Shown: positions 22,141-36,399 of the stretch, in pieces
Numbering within the stretch: the stretch's first letter is position 1
Layout: each line of letters opens with the position of its first letter
NCBI GenBank assembly: GCA_050084985.1
Contig: JBITNC010000001.1
Location: 99,758,001-99,822,000, forward strand
DNA: 64,000 nucleotides
Reading direction: 5' to 3'
From: Nageia nagi
Lineage: Eukaryota; Pinophyta
Program-made: the position numbers and the translations under genes
Notes under the pieces: model-generated
Database searches by the model: none
The model's input: the letters and a program-made list of their open reading frames with translations, nothing else
Told to the model about the DNA's origin: nothing

Positions 22141-24230
22141 TAATTCCATATTTAAATAATTTTTGTATGATTTTTTTAATAAAATATTTGAGATTACAAC
22201 CCAAGATCTTTGATCATATTATGTTGACTATTCATACATAATTCGCCTTAATATTATTACTCGGAGTATCTCGATGGATATTTCAAGGTGACCCCTTTAT
22301 TATTGATTCCAGGGAGCAATTGGTTATCATTGCTAATCCTCATTGAATAATATAAAAGCATTCACTCAAGTACTCTGAAAGGATGTTCCTTTCGAGAAAA
22401 ACTCCTCAAAATGACTTTGAAGAGTACTCTCTGAATCCAAATTTTCCAAATATGATACACAATGAAAGAAAGTATTTTGGAGAAGAGATGGACCAGAATC
22501 AGGTGCTCCATCGTTCAAATATCAAAAATATATGATAAATTTCAACACCGCAAACTGGTATACAACCATCATCCACACCATTATATGCCTTAATTAGTCT
22601 CCCAGCTAAAATACAAGTTTTACCAAAAAAACACAAAACTTTGCATTTTGGGAACAAAAAAAAAATCATTGATAGATACATGGGTTTATAAGTTGAGGCC
22701 CTTGCAAAAAGTCTAAATAAAGATTGGAACCAGCAATTATGTTACGAACTTTCGCTGTGATCCTTCAAAATTGTACAGTTTATACGCCTAACTCATTTAG
22801 GAAAAAGATGGAAAAAAAAAACGTGAAGCAGTTATCAGTGGTCTTGCAGGCTGCGTCAATAAAAAGTCCACGGAACACGATTGACATTGCAACATGTTGG
22901 TGCTTCGATTCAGCCTGAATTAAGGGCCTATATTGTCACTCCTGAATCTGACATAATACCAAATATGAGATATCAAATAATACCAATATAAGATACCATC
23001 AAACAAATTTGATTTTTGATGTATGTTCCATTTAAATTAATCTTATATTGCATTAAACTTTCTATTCTTAAGTTCATATATGTTCGAAAACACTGCAACA
23101 ATGGCCTTTTTAAGTTCCAAACATCCACTCTATTGTCACCTAAACCAAGATATAAAGTTTGAAATTAAAGTCGAGAGTATCATCACCACCTTTTGGTTCT
23201 TCATGCTTCTCGTTAGAATGGGTAATTTGACATAAAGATTCAACATCTAAATATGAATAAGATTTCTCTTTAGGGCCCTTACTTTTCTCCATTCTCTTTT
23301 TCCTCCAACTTCGTCACATAGCGGTTGCCATGTTGGACACCAAAATTTGTAGTCTCCACTGGAACTCAACATCCTATTGGTAGTCCTATTCAGACATGGG
23401 TGGTGTTATAATCCTTACTTTATTATAGACTTACAAATGGCAACCCCTTGCTTGCTTGTATTTATATTTAGTAGGTTTGAATACCATCATCATTTTACCA
23501 TCGTTTACTAGTGTGTGTACATCATATCTAGCAGGCAGGACAGTCAACGTAAGTTGAACTTGGGTATTCAAATGCCGCGAATATCTGAACTGTACCTCAC
23601 CTAATCCAGCACAATATCACAATGTTAACATTGTGACATGAAATCATCTCGTCCTATTCAAGTTGATCCTAGAGTTTACGCCTACGAGACGCTTTTCAAT
23701 GCTAAGAGTACATCTTGTTCATTATTGCTATTTGGGATTCTTCATGAATGGCGTGTATGATTTTCGGTTTTCCTCGATGCATTGATATGTCACCAACTTA
23801 GTGATATGATCACAGTTGAATTACGCTTGGATTGATACTTTCATTGCACTCATGCTAATACGTAATTTCAGATTCTTCCCTTATCATTGAATCTATCTAT
23901 AGCAGACGAAAAAAAATCACATAGATTCAGTTGCATAGTAACAGTTCATAAAAATGACAAAAATAATATATGATCGAAGACCCAACACTAAAATGATCAA
24001 CAGACATTATTCGTGGATGCAAAATGGCATTTTACAACATTCTTATGGGATATCACCAATCATGGAAGCTGGAATTTTAACAGCTTAAAAAATAAAGCAA
24101 TATAATGTTTTTCATAAATGTAGGTTGACAAACCTCAAGCCGCCACAGCGAAATCCTTGCTTCAAGGTTCTGTACAAAACAAAATTGGCTGAATTCAATT
24201 ACAATTGAGGTGGGAACACATTCAAAATCC
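22141..24230. other. ALB3 3' flank including presumed 3' UTR
   Basis: No convincing gene. The part nearest 24230 must contain the ALB3 3' UTR on the minus strand. I could not place a poly(A) site with confidence. Confidence 0.4.
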
Positions 24231-24329
24231 TCAGGCTCCACGCCTTCTTTTTGACCTTTTACTTCTCTTGGGCGCAGGAGTATTAGCAGTTCTATTAACA
24301 CTGGCAGCATATACCTGTTCTAATGGTTC
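24231..24329 (-). CDS. ALB3: ALB3 terminal exon
   Basis: 32 codons and TGA. It ends [12 protein letters not shown], the terminal basic cpSRP43 chromodomain-binding motif of ALB3. Confidence 0.95.
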   Translation of the reverse strand, partial: EPLEQVYAASVNRTANTPAPKRSKRSKRRRGA

Positions 24330-27300
24330 CTGCAAAGAGCATGAGGGAATAAGTTAATGCAGTTCCGAGTCCCAAGTCCATTATAAGTTCCCTACAGAGA
24401 TATCTTCCTTGGTATAAGTTGGTAAAAAACATCAAATTTCACCAACAAAACACTTCCTACTAAAAGAACCTGTAAAAAGATTAAACACAAAGCTGAAAAA
24501 GAAGAGAACTACGATGATAATCAATGAAAACGTAGGAGAAATTTAGCATTAGATTCTGATATGTTGCTTGTGCAAACATTTACAGCAAAAATATTTCGCA
24601 ATATGGTGCCAGATGTAATGTTACCATTAAAGAGCATGATTATGAAAGCATTAAAATTCAAGTTATTATCTTCAGTGGAGGAAATCAGGCAAGGAAACTA
24701 CCTTTTCTGTAGATAAACTATCTATTTGATCATTTTTTTCCTTGAACTCTTCACTTTCAGATGATGAACCGACCACTTGATATACATTTTGTGCTTTGAC
24801 ATCTGCCTCAATTTCGTTTTGTGCATCTGCTTTCCTTCTGGCTTCCTCCAACTTTTTCTGTGTAAACCTATTTTGCACTAATGATTTTCATTAGTAAATA
24901 ATGCACTTACAAACTACTAGAATATTTGCACAAAATGGCATTAAAATTCATGTATACTCATGATTTAATCAACTGAAATAGACAATTCACCTTTCACCAC
25001 GACGTGCTTCTTTTGTATCAGCTATGGCCTTTGCTGATGAACGTTTTGCTTGCCCTGCAGTTATGATTCCATTACCATCTTCCCCAACAATAGGTTTTGC
25101 ACCCCCTAACTTCCGAAGCCATATTTGTTGTCCTGTGCTTAGAATGTTATTTGTAAACCTGAAAATAAATTACAAAAATGGACCTCATCGAAAACCCAAA
25201 AAATAACATGATTTTATTTGCTTCGCTAAATTTGAGTTATATTGCAAATCTAATATTTTGCATAATTTACTGTCCAAGATTGGATTTACAGGTTGTTACA
25301 AAAAACTACCGGTGTGCATTCACAATATTTTTCTAGTCCATAGGCATGACCAACACAAATATACTCGGTATAAATGTGTACATCACCACCTCTTCTAAGG
25401 AATTACTATAGCAGAGCCACAATATTGGTTTTTTTTATTATGGTGAGATAGTATAAATGAATAAAGTACAAGATCATTGATATTGCTATCAAATGGTATG
25501 TTTCAAAGTACTCCAGGAGAGGGCAGAATTCTGGTTTTGTACTTGACTTTTGTAATGTCCCAAAATTCTTTGTATTTCATTTTCATTGCAATTTCTAGAT
25601 CTAGGAGTACTTTACACTTTTGGCATTTATCAAAAGAAAAGAAAAAAAAAAATGTAAAGAATTGTATTTGGAATCATTATCCATGTTCAAGTCGGCAAAA
25701 CCACTTGGAAATCTAGTTTTCTCTTCCAAGGTTGGTCGGCTGGCTTTTATGGAGACATTTAGTGGCTATTTAAGCAAAAACATTTCTCATTTTCAATGGA
25801 TCATCCAATCAAATTCTGATATCTGCTTTTCTTGAGTTAGGGATGTGCCCTTCTCATCCTTCTTTGGCCTAGGGATGCGCCCAACAGCCTTAGAAGTGGC
25901 ATTTTGAAGAATTTGTGAGGAGACTCATATTTTGGATGCCCTAAATATTGTTACAGGAATGTTACAGAATTGTTACAGAAATAACAGTCTTATTACTTGC
26001 GTATTGAAGATTTGATCTCATATACTCATTGTTCTTGTTATCTACTCTTGAATGAATGATTCTATGGTCTCTTTCATGCGATTTAATTCCTATATTACTG
26101 CTGTTATAAGATCAGAATTCTGTCATCATTATTAAGTAATAAAAGTGCTGTTACAGTTGGAGTTTGGAGTCAAAGATAGCATGTAACAGATCTAGTTTTT
26201 ATGCCCAAAAATCTTGAGTAATAATTGGGATATTTCAGTGGTATCAGAGCTGGTCTCTTGCCAGCCTGTGAGGGAGTCTATGCACCATTACTACACAAGA
26301 AAAAGTAAGAAGGATTCGCAGCGAACAGCAGATCCAAACTTCGAAAAACAAGAAGTTGAAGAAATCAAAGGCATGGAAGAACCACCAAATGAGCTCAAGA
26401 CAATGGTAGACCTACTAACTCGGTCAAAAAAATAGATGGGCTCTCCAAACCCCAAACGCAGCCACAACAAGAGGAAACAGTTAGGACACTAGCGAATGAC
26501 CAAGGGAGTGAAAGATCAGTTCGTTATGGTCATCCTCCTTTGCCTAGACCTTCAAGACCCATGTTCGTAGCCAAAACAAGGAACTGATCAAGGTTTGGCA
26601 ACTGAAGAAATGGAGATATACTTCGCTGATTACCAAGGTAAGTCTACTGAATTTAAAGACTCAGTTTCTTTTGAGAGCTATCTAAGTATTTTGGGAAAGA
26701 AGATTGGTAGAAATAGCAAGTATTATGATAATAAGCATTTTCAAAAGATGCAAGTTCCTATGTTCAATGGCAAGAATATGACAGCTAGAGCATGGTTACA
26801 AAAGTTGCAAACCTACTTTACTCTTTGTCCTATAGCCGAAGAAGATGCAATCCAATTTGCCACTATTTACCTTGAAGAAGCTGCATATGATTGGTGGCAT
26901 CATGGCCTCACAACACAAGGACATGAAGAAATTATTACCTTTGATGAATTTAGTCAAAGAGTCTTGGATAGATTTGAAAAGAAAGATGAAGAAGAGTACT
27001 TTAGGGAGCTGGCCACACTACAACAAACAACAACTGTTGAAGCATATATTGAAGAATTTCAGAAGATTTCAGTTATGGTGACCAATATATCTGATAGAAG
27101 GGTGTCTTTTCTTTTCATTGAAGGCTTACTAGAACCACTAAAGGGTTTGGTTAAAGCTCATGAACCACCCACATTGCAAGATGCTTTTATAGCTCTTGAA
27201 TCATCTGCTTTTCCTAGATCAAGGCCTTCTACTCTACCACCTCCTAGAGCTAACATTGCAACCCCATTTCAAAGAAGAGATACATTCCAAAGGGGAGGAT

Positions 27301-30300
27301 CAGCTTTCCAAAGAAACCAGCCCATGGGAAGACCTACACCACATACAACTAGGGGTCCACCATCGCCACACCATGGAAGGAAATTGGATGATGAAAGAAA
27401 TGAACTTAGAAGGAAGAATCTTTGTTTCAGCTGCAAGAAGCCATGGGTACCTGGTCACCGTTGTTTAGGTAAGGGGCAAATTCATTATATTGAAGTTATT
27501 TTGATGATGAAGCATCCGATGATGAGAATGAACCTAGTAATGAATGCACAATGGAAGATTTCACCAATGAAGGGACTGTTGTTCCAAATACAGTCACCAA
27601 CACAGGAAACTTGGCTACCTTGAATAGTGCCAACCAATTTTACACCATCAAAGTACCCGGGAAAATTCTAGGGGAAAAAGTGATCACATTAATTGATGGT
27701 GGGGCAACCCATAACTTCATAGATGAGGAATTCGTGGCAAGAAAGAAACTAAAATCAGAACTCTTTGCTGGTTTTAATGTGGCTATGGAAATGGGAACCT
27801 TGTACCTTGCAACAAATATGTGACTAACTTGAAAATCGAGTTTGATGGGCATTCAATTGAAGAAGATTTTTATGTATTTCCATTGGGGGAGTACCTCAAA
27901 TAGTGTTGGGAGTACAATGGCTGTTTCCCTTGGGTGATTATACTACCAACCACCAAACATTGCAATTCAAATTCAAAAATAAAGGACGCGAGGTGGTGCT
28001 GCAAGGAGTCAAAGACCACATGACCCAAAAGGTGACAAATAAAAGAATGGAGAAGATCCTCAAAAAAGGAGAATTCGTATGGGCTATCCAAATCTTCACA
28101 TTAAAAGGTATGACTCATCCATCCACTCATTGTGTTTTTCATCATTCCGGCATTCAAACTTTACTAAGCAAGCATAGTAAAATTTTCAAAGAAGTTCCCA
28201 AAGGTTTGCCACCACATAGAGGTTTCCAACATGCCATTGAACTTGAACATGGATCCAAACCCATCATGATTAACCCCTATAGGCATCCAAAGATATATAA
28301 AGATGAAATTGAAAAGATCATAAATGAACTCTTAGCTCTAGGCCATATTCGTCCAAGTACAAGCCCATTTGCCTCATCCGTTGTATTGGCCAAAAAGAAA
28401 GATGGAACATTGAGAATGTGCATAGATTATAGAGCCCTTAATAAAAAAACCATCAAGAATAGATACCCCATTCCTAGGGTGGATGAGCTCATGGATGAAT
28501 TGCATGGAGCTATGTATTTTTCCAAGATTGACCTTAGATCCGGCTATCACCAAATTAGAGTCAATGAGGAGGATTTCACAAAACTGCCTTTAGGTGCCAC
28601 TATGGTCATTTCGAATTTTTGGTGATGCCCTTTGGTTTGACAAATGCTCCCGCCACTTTCCAATCAGCTATGAACCAAATATTCAGAGAATATTTGAGAA
28701 AATTTGTATTAGTATTTTTTGATGACATCCTTGTCTATAGCAATTCTTGGGAAGACCATTTGAAGCATTTGGAAACAGTCCTAAGAATCTTGGAGCAAGA
28801 AGAGTTCTATGCTAAGGAATCCAAATGTGAATTTGGGTTGACTGAAATTCTCTATTTGGGACACATAATCAGTAACAAAGGGGTACAAGTGGATGAACAC
28901 AAAATTGCAGCTATTCAAGAATGGCCCACACCAACCAACTTAACCCATTTGAGAGGATTCTTGGGTCTTTGCAGTTACTATAGAAGATTCATCAAGGGGT
29001 TTTCAGCCTTAGCAGCTCCATTGACCGAATTGACAAAAAAAGATGCATTTGCATGGAATGAGGAGGCCCACAAGGCTTTCACAAAATTGAAAGAGGTAAT
29101 GACCACTTGTCCACTACTTGCACTTCCAGATTGTTCCTTACCTTTCACTATTGATTGTGATGCGTCAGGCTTTGGGATAGGAGCTATTTCATGCAAAAAG
29201 GATAGCCAATTTGCTTTGAAAGTAGAAAACTCAAACCCAATGAAAAGGCTTTCAGTATTTATGACAAAGAAATGCTTGCCATTATGCATGCATTAGCCAA
29301 ATTTAAACAATACTTGGTATGTGGCAAGTTCATAGTAAGGACTGATCATAACAGTCTTAAATACTTTTTGGGACAGCAAGATTTGAATGAGAGACAACAA
29401 AAATGGGTAACTAAGCTTCAATCCTATGATTTTGACATTGAATTTGTAAAAGGGAAAAAGAACACAGCAGCTGATGCACTCTCAAGAACACCCTCCTTTC
29501 ACTCTACATCCATCATTATTGACGATTGGAAAGCTGCCATCATGGCTGAATATACCAAGAATGAATTAGCATCACGTCTCATAGATGGCCACTTGAAAGA
29601 TGATAGGTACAACATTAGAAAGGGACTGATTTTCTACAAAAACAGAATTTTTCTTGTGCCCAATTCAAAGTTAAAAGAGAAATTAATTGAGGCAATGCAT
29701 GACACACCAATGGCTGGTCATCCTGGCTTCTTTAAAACATATAGACAGCTGCGAGAAAGATTCACATGGAAGGGGTTGAAGGATGATGTTCTTAGACATG
29801 TAAGAGAATGTATTATTTGCCAAGAAAATAAGGGAGAGAATACATTACCAGCAGGATTGCTACAACCATTGCCCATTCCCACACAAAAATGGGAAAGTAT
29901 ATCCATGGACTTCATTTCTGGTTTGCCCAAAGTACAAGGTAAAGATTGCATCTATGTGGTAGTGGACAGATTGACCAAATTTGCACATTTCTATGCCATT
30001 TCCACCTCATACACAGCAGTTCAAGTGGCTGACTTGTTCTTCAAAGAAATCTTTAGACTCCATGGCATACCTAAAAATATTGTAAGTGATAGGGACAGCA
30101 AGTTCATGAGTTTGTTTTGGCAAGAATTGTTTAAATTGTGTGGTACAATACTAACCCCAAGTACAAGTTATCATCCCCAAACTGATGGACAAACAGAAAT
30201 AGTGAACAAATGGGTAGAAGGTTACCTAAGGAACTATGTTTCAGGGCAGCAACGTGCATGGATAAAATGGTTGCACTTAGGGGAGTTTTGCTACAATTCC

Positions 30301-33300
30301 TCATATCACATCTCCATTAAGATGTCTCCTTTTATGGCTTTGTATGGATATAATGCTCCTAACATTATTGACTTGTTGATCAATGATAGTAGGGTACCTA
30401 AAGCTAAAGACTTTGTGGAAGAAAATCAGAATATATTGAAGACCCTAAAAGATAACATCCAACTTGCACAAAACCAGCAGAAGAAATATGCTGATCAACA
30501 AAGAACAGAACGCCAATTTGAAGTTGGAGATATGGTCTACTTACGAATGCAGCCCTATAGACAGTCCACATTGAAGAAAAGTGGGAAGGAGAAGCTAAGA
30601 CCACGATTTTATGGCCCATATAAGGTCATACGCAAGGTGGGAGAAGTTGCATATGAGTTAGAGTTGCCACGCAATAGCAAGATCCACAATGTCTTTCATG
30701 TTTCATGCCTCAAAAAGGCCTTAGGACAGCATGTGGTTCCATCTACGGAGTTACCCCCACTTGATGAAGAAGGCAAGCTGATTCTTGAACCTGAAACCCT
30801 CTTGGAGACCAAGGAAAAAATCTTGAGGAATAGAGTCATCAAAGAGTACCTGATAAAATGGAAAGGCTTACCAGTTGAAGATGCTACATGGCAAGGGTCA
30901 GAGATCCTTATGCATCCAGCCTTGAATTGCTTGAGGACAAGCAATTTGGGAGGGGAGGATTTGTAATGTCCCAAAATTCTTTGTATTTCATTTTCATTGC
31001 AATTTCTAGATCTAGGAGTACTTTACACTTTTGGCATTTATCAAAAGAAAAGAAAAAAAAAAATGTAAAGAATTGTATTTGGAATCATTATCCATGTTCA
31101 AGTCGGCAAAACCACTTGGAAATCTAGTTTTCTCTTCCAAGGTTGGTCGGCTGGCTTTTATGGAGACATTTAGTGGCTATTTAAGCAAAAACATTTCTCA
31201 TTTTCAATGGATCATCCAATCAAATTCTGATATCTGCTTTTCTTGAGTTAGGGATGTGCCCTTCTCATCCTTCTTTGGCCTAGGGATGCGCCCAACAGCC
31301 TTAGAAGTGGCATTTTGAAGAATTTGTGAGGAGACTCATATTTTGGATGCCCTAAATATTGTTACAGGAATGTTACAGAATTGTTACAGAAATAACAGTC
31401 TTATTACTTGCGTATTGAAGATTTGATCTCATATACTCATTGTTCTTGTTATCTACTCTTGAATGAATGATTCTATGGTCTCTTTCATGCGATTTAATTC
31501 CTATATTACTGCTGTTATAAGATCAGAATTCTGTCATCATTATTAAGTAATAAAAGTGCTGTTACAGTTGGAGTTTGGAGTCAAAGATAGCATGTAACAG
31601 ATCTAGTTTTTATGCCCAAAAATCTTGAGTAATAATTGGGATATTTCAACTTTATAAGATAGTCTATACTAGTTCATTTATTGCTCATATTCAACTACAA
31701 AAGCTAGATACTCTGTGCACATGATGAGAGTTAATCGCAAGATAATAAACATAACTTTGCATGAAGCCACTTGATGAAAGCCACAATTATCTTATAGTTC
31801 ATAAAATCCTGTTATCTTTTCTACTGAATTTCACATCATTGAACCATCTCCCAATTCGAGCAGCACTTTTTCTTTTGATAAGTTAAAAAGAAATTTCAAT
31901 AATTATATGAGTCACAACTGAAGAGTTGTACAGAAAATTTAGATAAGGCTGTAGGCAGACGTTTGGGTCACCATTAAAACAACAAAATCCAGTTTAATAA
32001 TAAAAACAAATTGAACATTCAATAGATCTCATTTCAGACTATGCATCAATTGACTCGTTAAGGTTTTTCTACTCTTACACCCGTACATACGAAAAACAAG
32101 TCATATTTGCATATAAGAAGTGAGCAATATACATGAGAGAAGACAGCCTAATCCTGAGTGTCAAACTTTGTTCAGGTTCTGAACACCAACTGCCAGCATG
32201 TTCATCCACATAATATCTCTTTCATGGAGAACACTGTAGAAAAAACATGCCAAACTTGCTCTTGAATTGGATTTGGGTGGTTATCATGATCGAACTGGTA
32301 GACTAAATACAACAAACATGTGTGTCCAGTAAACAGCCTGTGAAAAAAGTTCCCAAGAGCAGGACCTGACTCTATAAACACAGCATCGTATCCAGCAATA
32401 TTAAATCAATTGCAACCAACAACTGGCCAAGTTCCTACCCCATGATTACAAAGCACATCATACAGCAGGAAAACACTTTTACAAGCCTTCAGTATGCTTT
32501 GATCTGCTAGTGATTCATGACAGGAATTAACAGCTTGGTTTGCTGACACAAATGAATACTTAGGGATAGCAAGTCCTGCAAAAGCCCAACAAGCTATAGG
32601 CATCAGGATGAGCTTTGGTATGCTTTGGATCTGCTACTGATTCATGACAGGTATGAACAGCTTAGTTTGTTGAGGCAAATGAATCCTAAGAAAGGGATAG
32701 TGAGTTCTGTGAAAGCCCATCAAGCTATTGTCATCTGGATGAATTCTGTAATGTAGATCCATTCTTCAGTATATTACAGTACCCTATCTCCTGGCATATT
32801 TATAGATACAGAAATAAATGAAGAATTGGCAAATCCCTTTTAGGCACTAAAGACTAATTTATTGTTGTATGTGGAAATTAGATAATTTGTAAGATCAGCG
32901 ACATAGATCAGTTGGGAAATAATACAATCCTCTAACTAAATAACTTGAAACCCAGCATAGTAATTGTTGGTATGTTTTTCTTTCCTCGCTCAAAACATGC
33001 ACAAGATTTGGAGGAAACAACGTTACTTGTTCCCGTCTGAGAGGATTGGTTACCCCAAGCGCTCAAATGGAATATGGTCTTGATGGCTCAGCAGTCAGAG
33101 ATGCATGTTGTTAACCGTATACAAGGGAAATACACGCCAGAGATTCCTTTCCATGAATGAGGAAGGACTGCAAATGTGGACGAAAGCAAAGAAAGATCAC
33201 AAAATGCAAGGATGAACACAAGGGTAAATGCGAGGGAATGTGTGGAAAGAAAAAGACCTATGAGGATATCACCAGTGATAGTGTCTCGACAGGTCATCTT

Positions 33301-36300
33301 CAGATTCATTAAGGTCGATATACTCACTATCAAGCCGGGCAGCAAATAGCAAATATGCTCAAATCACTACCCAACGAGAGTAGGAAGCTGTAAGGTCTTT
33401 ATGGAAGACTCAATGTAAAGGGGAAAAGATGAAGTGAGGGCACGAGTGTATAAGACTAACCGAATGATATAAAGATAAGTTATAGGCCTCATAATATATC
33501 CACGCACGTGAACTATGCAAAGAAGGATCAAACTCTTTCACAGGAATAATACATATGCAACCCAGAGAAATGAACCATTCATATATGCATAATCCCACAA
33601 ATGATATATCTCGCAGTAAGACTTTATGATTTTATTCCTCTAACAAGCACATTCATGATGATTTTCAATAATGAAACATGCATAGAACCCCTTATGCAGC
33701 AATCTTCTATGTAATGGAATGTTAATCTTATGACATGCAAAGGCTCAAAATGATTATACATGTAAACTCAATGGCCTCAATCTCAGAATGCAAGAACTCC
33801 AGTATGTGATGCTTTCATTATGTGCAAAAGTTCAATGCCAAATAGTACAAATAGCCTATGCATAAACTCATGTCAAAACTCCTTATCCAAAAACCTCTTA
33901 TGTTCAAAATCCTCCTCCTAAATGGCCCGAATGGGGTATAAATAGGCCACCAGAAGTGATGCCTTAAAGGCATCAAATCTAATACGGTGTGCACACACGC
34001 AACACACATACTGATACAAAATCAGATATCATCACTCAAAACTATTTAAGTGGCATTTAAAGCTGACAAAATATAAATGCCATAGCCGCAATGCATCTAC
34101 TCTACATCTAATCTATGCAACAAAAAATCAGATATGCAATAAGTATACTAAAAAGGTCTAACATCTAAACCGACGAGAGCAAAACCTCATCCCTGCACTA
34201 GTCAAAGCCATAAATGAGCCTGACAGATTTGATCTGGTGGGAGCAAAACCTCATCCCTACACCAATCAAATCAAAATAAATCAAAGTTTGATATAACCAC
34301 CGTAACCATATGCATTAAACAAAGAAAAAGATACTGCAGATAAGTCTAAAGGTGAGTTAGATTTAGGCCAAATCTGATTCAGCATGAGCGAAGTTCCACT
34401 CCTCGCTCATAAGACCATAGGACTTGTTAGAATTATAATGTTATTTAGGGCATTGTGCAATTAATATGCTTAGCATATTAATAATCACCTAAATTTGGTT
34501 ATTAGGTGATAATGAGGTTCATGCATGGTGGGTGAATAGTATTCTCCACCCAACTTAAAATAATATTGTTAGGTGGAATAGTGTCCCCACTAACAATTAA
34601 ATGTAATTCTATATTGTAACTTAGGGTTAACAAACCTATTGTGGTTATGTTAATTAACTACCTAAGGTTAGTTTTGAGTCCTATAGAAGGAGCTCATTTT
34701 GTGAAGATTTAAAACAAGAAGATGAAGATGGGAAGTTGTTAGTATAGATCTTAGTTAGTAAGGTCTTAAGCATGCAAACTATGCTTCATGCTAAGGAGAG
34801 TTATGGTTGAGATCCATATGAGTGTACATTGTTTGAAAGTATAGTGAAAAGGAGACCTAAAATGGAGTACTCCATGTGATAAAGGAACCACTATACATCT
34901 TGTGTTACTATGTGAGAATGCTTCTTGAGTTCTTAGTTTAGAATGATTGATTGCTATATGTAATGAAAGTCCTACAAGTGTTCTTGGGTTATGGAATCCC
35001 TCAATTCCATCAAATGGTATCAGAACCTCCTTGTGGGATCTCCTCCAAACTCCAACTTGGAAATTTGAGGTAACTCACCTCAAATTAAGGTATATCTATA
35101 CTCTTATCTTATTTCAAGTTTTATGTGAAACTTAAATAGTTAGTCCATTTCAATTTCTTATTTTGAAGTTGAATCTTGATGTTTATACTCACATGCTTTA
35201 TTTGAGAGTAATGGGCTCAAATTTAAGGTAAAATCATTACCTTAGTGACATGTTAGTAGTATTGCTTGTTTGCTAAATCTAACACATGTTATAAAGTTAG
35301 ATTCTTATGATTTTGAGATTAACATGTTTCAGTTCATGTTATGAATATTTTTTTGCCTATTTCATAATTTTTTTTAAATAATGCAAAATGTTTTTTGTGA
35401 AATATTTGGTATAAAACAAATCACAAATAGAAGTTGCAAAGTTTGTAATTTTTTTGTTGTCTACAATATATTTGCCAAATCATACGATAAGAATGCTCAA
35501 ATCTTGCAATTTTGTATGGTGCTCAAGTTTTTTTTTTTTTTTTTTGTTAAAAAGCAATTTGTTTTATTTTTTAGAAAACCTTGTTACTACTTGCTTTTAC
35601 AATTTAAAAAATAAAAAAGGGGAGGGCGGCTGTTCTTTGTTTTAACTACTATACAAAGTTTTAAAAAGTGTATTCTCAATAAAAAAAAAGAGGAATTTTT
35701 TGAGTAGGCCACCAACACTTTAAGCAATAAAAAAAAAACCATTTGATTGCCGCCCTCGCGGCACCCCCTTCGTTCCTCAACCCTTTGCACGACCTTTCGC
35801 TTATGAAGCGAATGCACTACCACTATGCTATGGAGGTAGGTATTAGTAGAAGTCGTGTTGACCTCTGCCACCACAACTGCGCCACAGGCCACCATTGCAT
35901 ACTAAATTGCCATGCGATCCTCTTCTCTCCTTCAACACCTACCTTCCCGGATTCGAACTCGTGGCCTCTAAAACACGGCACACCCTCAGAATTTGATCTT
36001 TTGAGTGTGCATCGATCTTACAGCGCAAAGGATTTCGAGAACTCTTGCTTTCTGGGAAGGAAAGATCGGAGGGGGAACTCTAGGGATTTTATGGAGCGTT
36101 TGATCCTGGCTCAGCATGATCGCTAGTGGCATGCTTAACACATGCAAGTCGGACGGGAAGTGGTGTTTCCAGTGGCGGAGGGGTGCATAACGTGTAAGAA
36201 CCTGCCCTTGCGAGGGGGACAACAACTGAAAACGGTTGCTAATACCCGATATGCTGAGGAGCAAAAGGAGGAATCCGTCCAAGGAGGGGTTCACGTCTGA

Positions 36301-36342
36301 TTAGCTAGTTGGTGAGGTAATGGCTTCCCAAGGCTACGCTCA

Positions 36343-36399
<57 letters not shown>

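Larger units (their letters stand above)
25551..31648 (+). mobile_element. Gypsy-1, young chromovirus-type Ty3/gypsy retrotransposon in an ALB3 intron
   Basis: 6,098 bp with two 687-bp LTRs that I find identical, a perfect acttt target duplication, an initiator tRNA-Met primer site and a polypurine tract. The internal region reads gag, protease, RT, RNase H, integrase and a C-terminal chromodomain in order, yet several single-base frameshifts and a stop break it. Orientation is antisense to ALB3. Confidence 0.97.

Noticed and set aside
25620-25835. A 71-residue open frame repeated identically at 31031-31246
   Set aside because: It lies inside the two Gypsy-1 LTRs. Identity reflects LTR duplication, not a small gene family.
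35785-35833. A complete initiator or elongator tRNA-Met gene
   Set aside because: The anticodon arm is perfect, but no T arm or matching acceptor stem follows.
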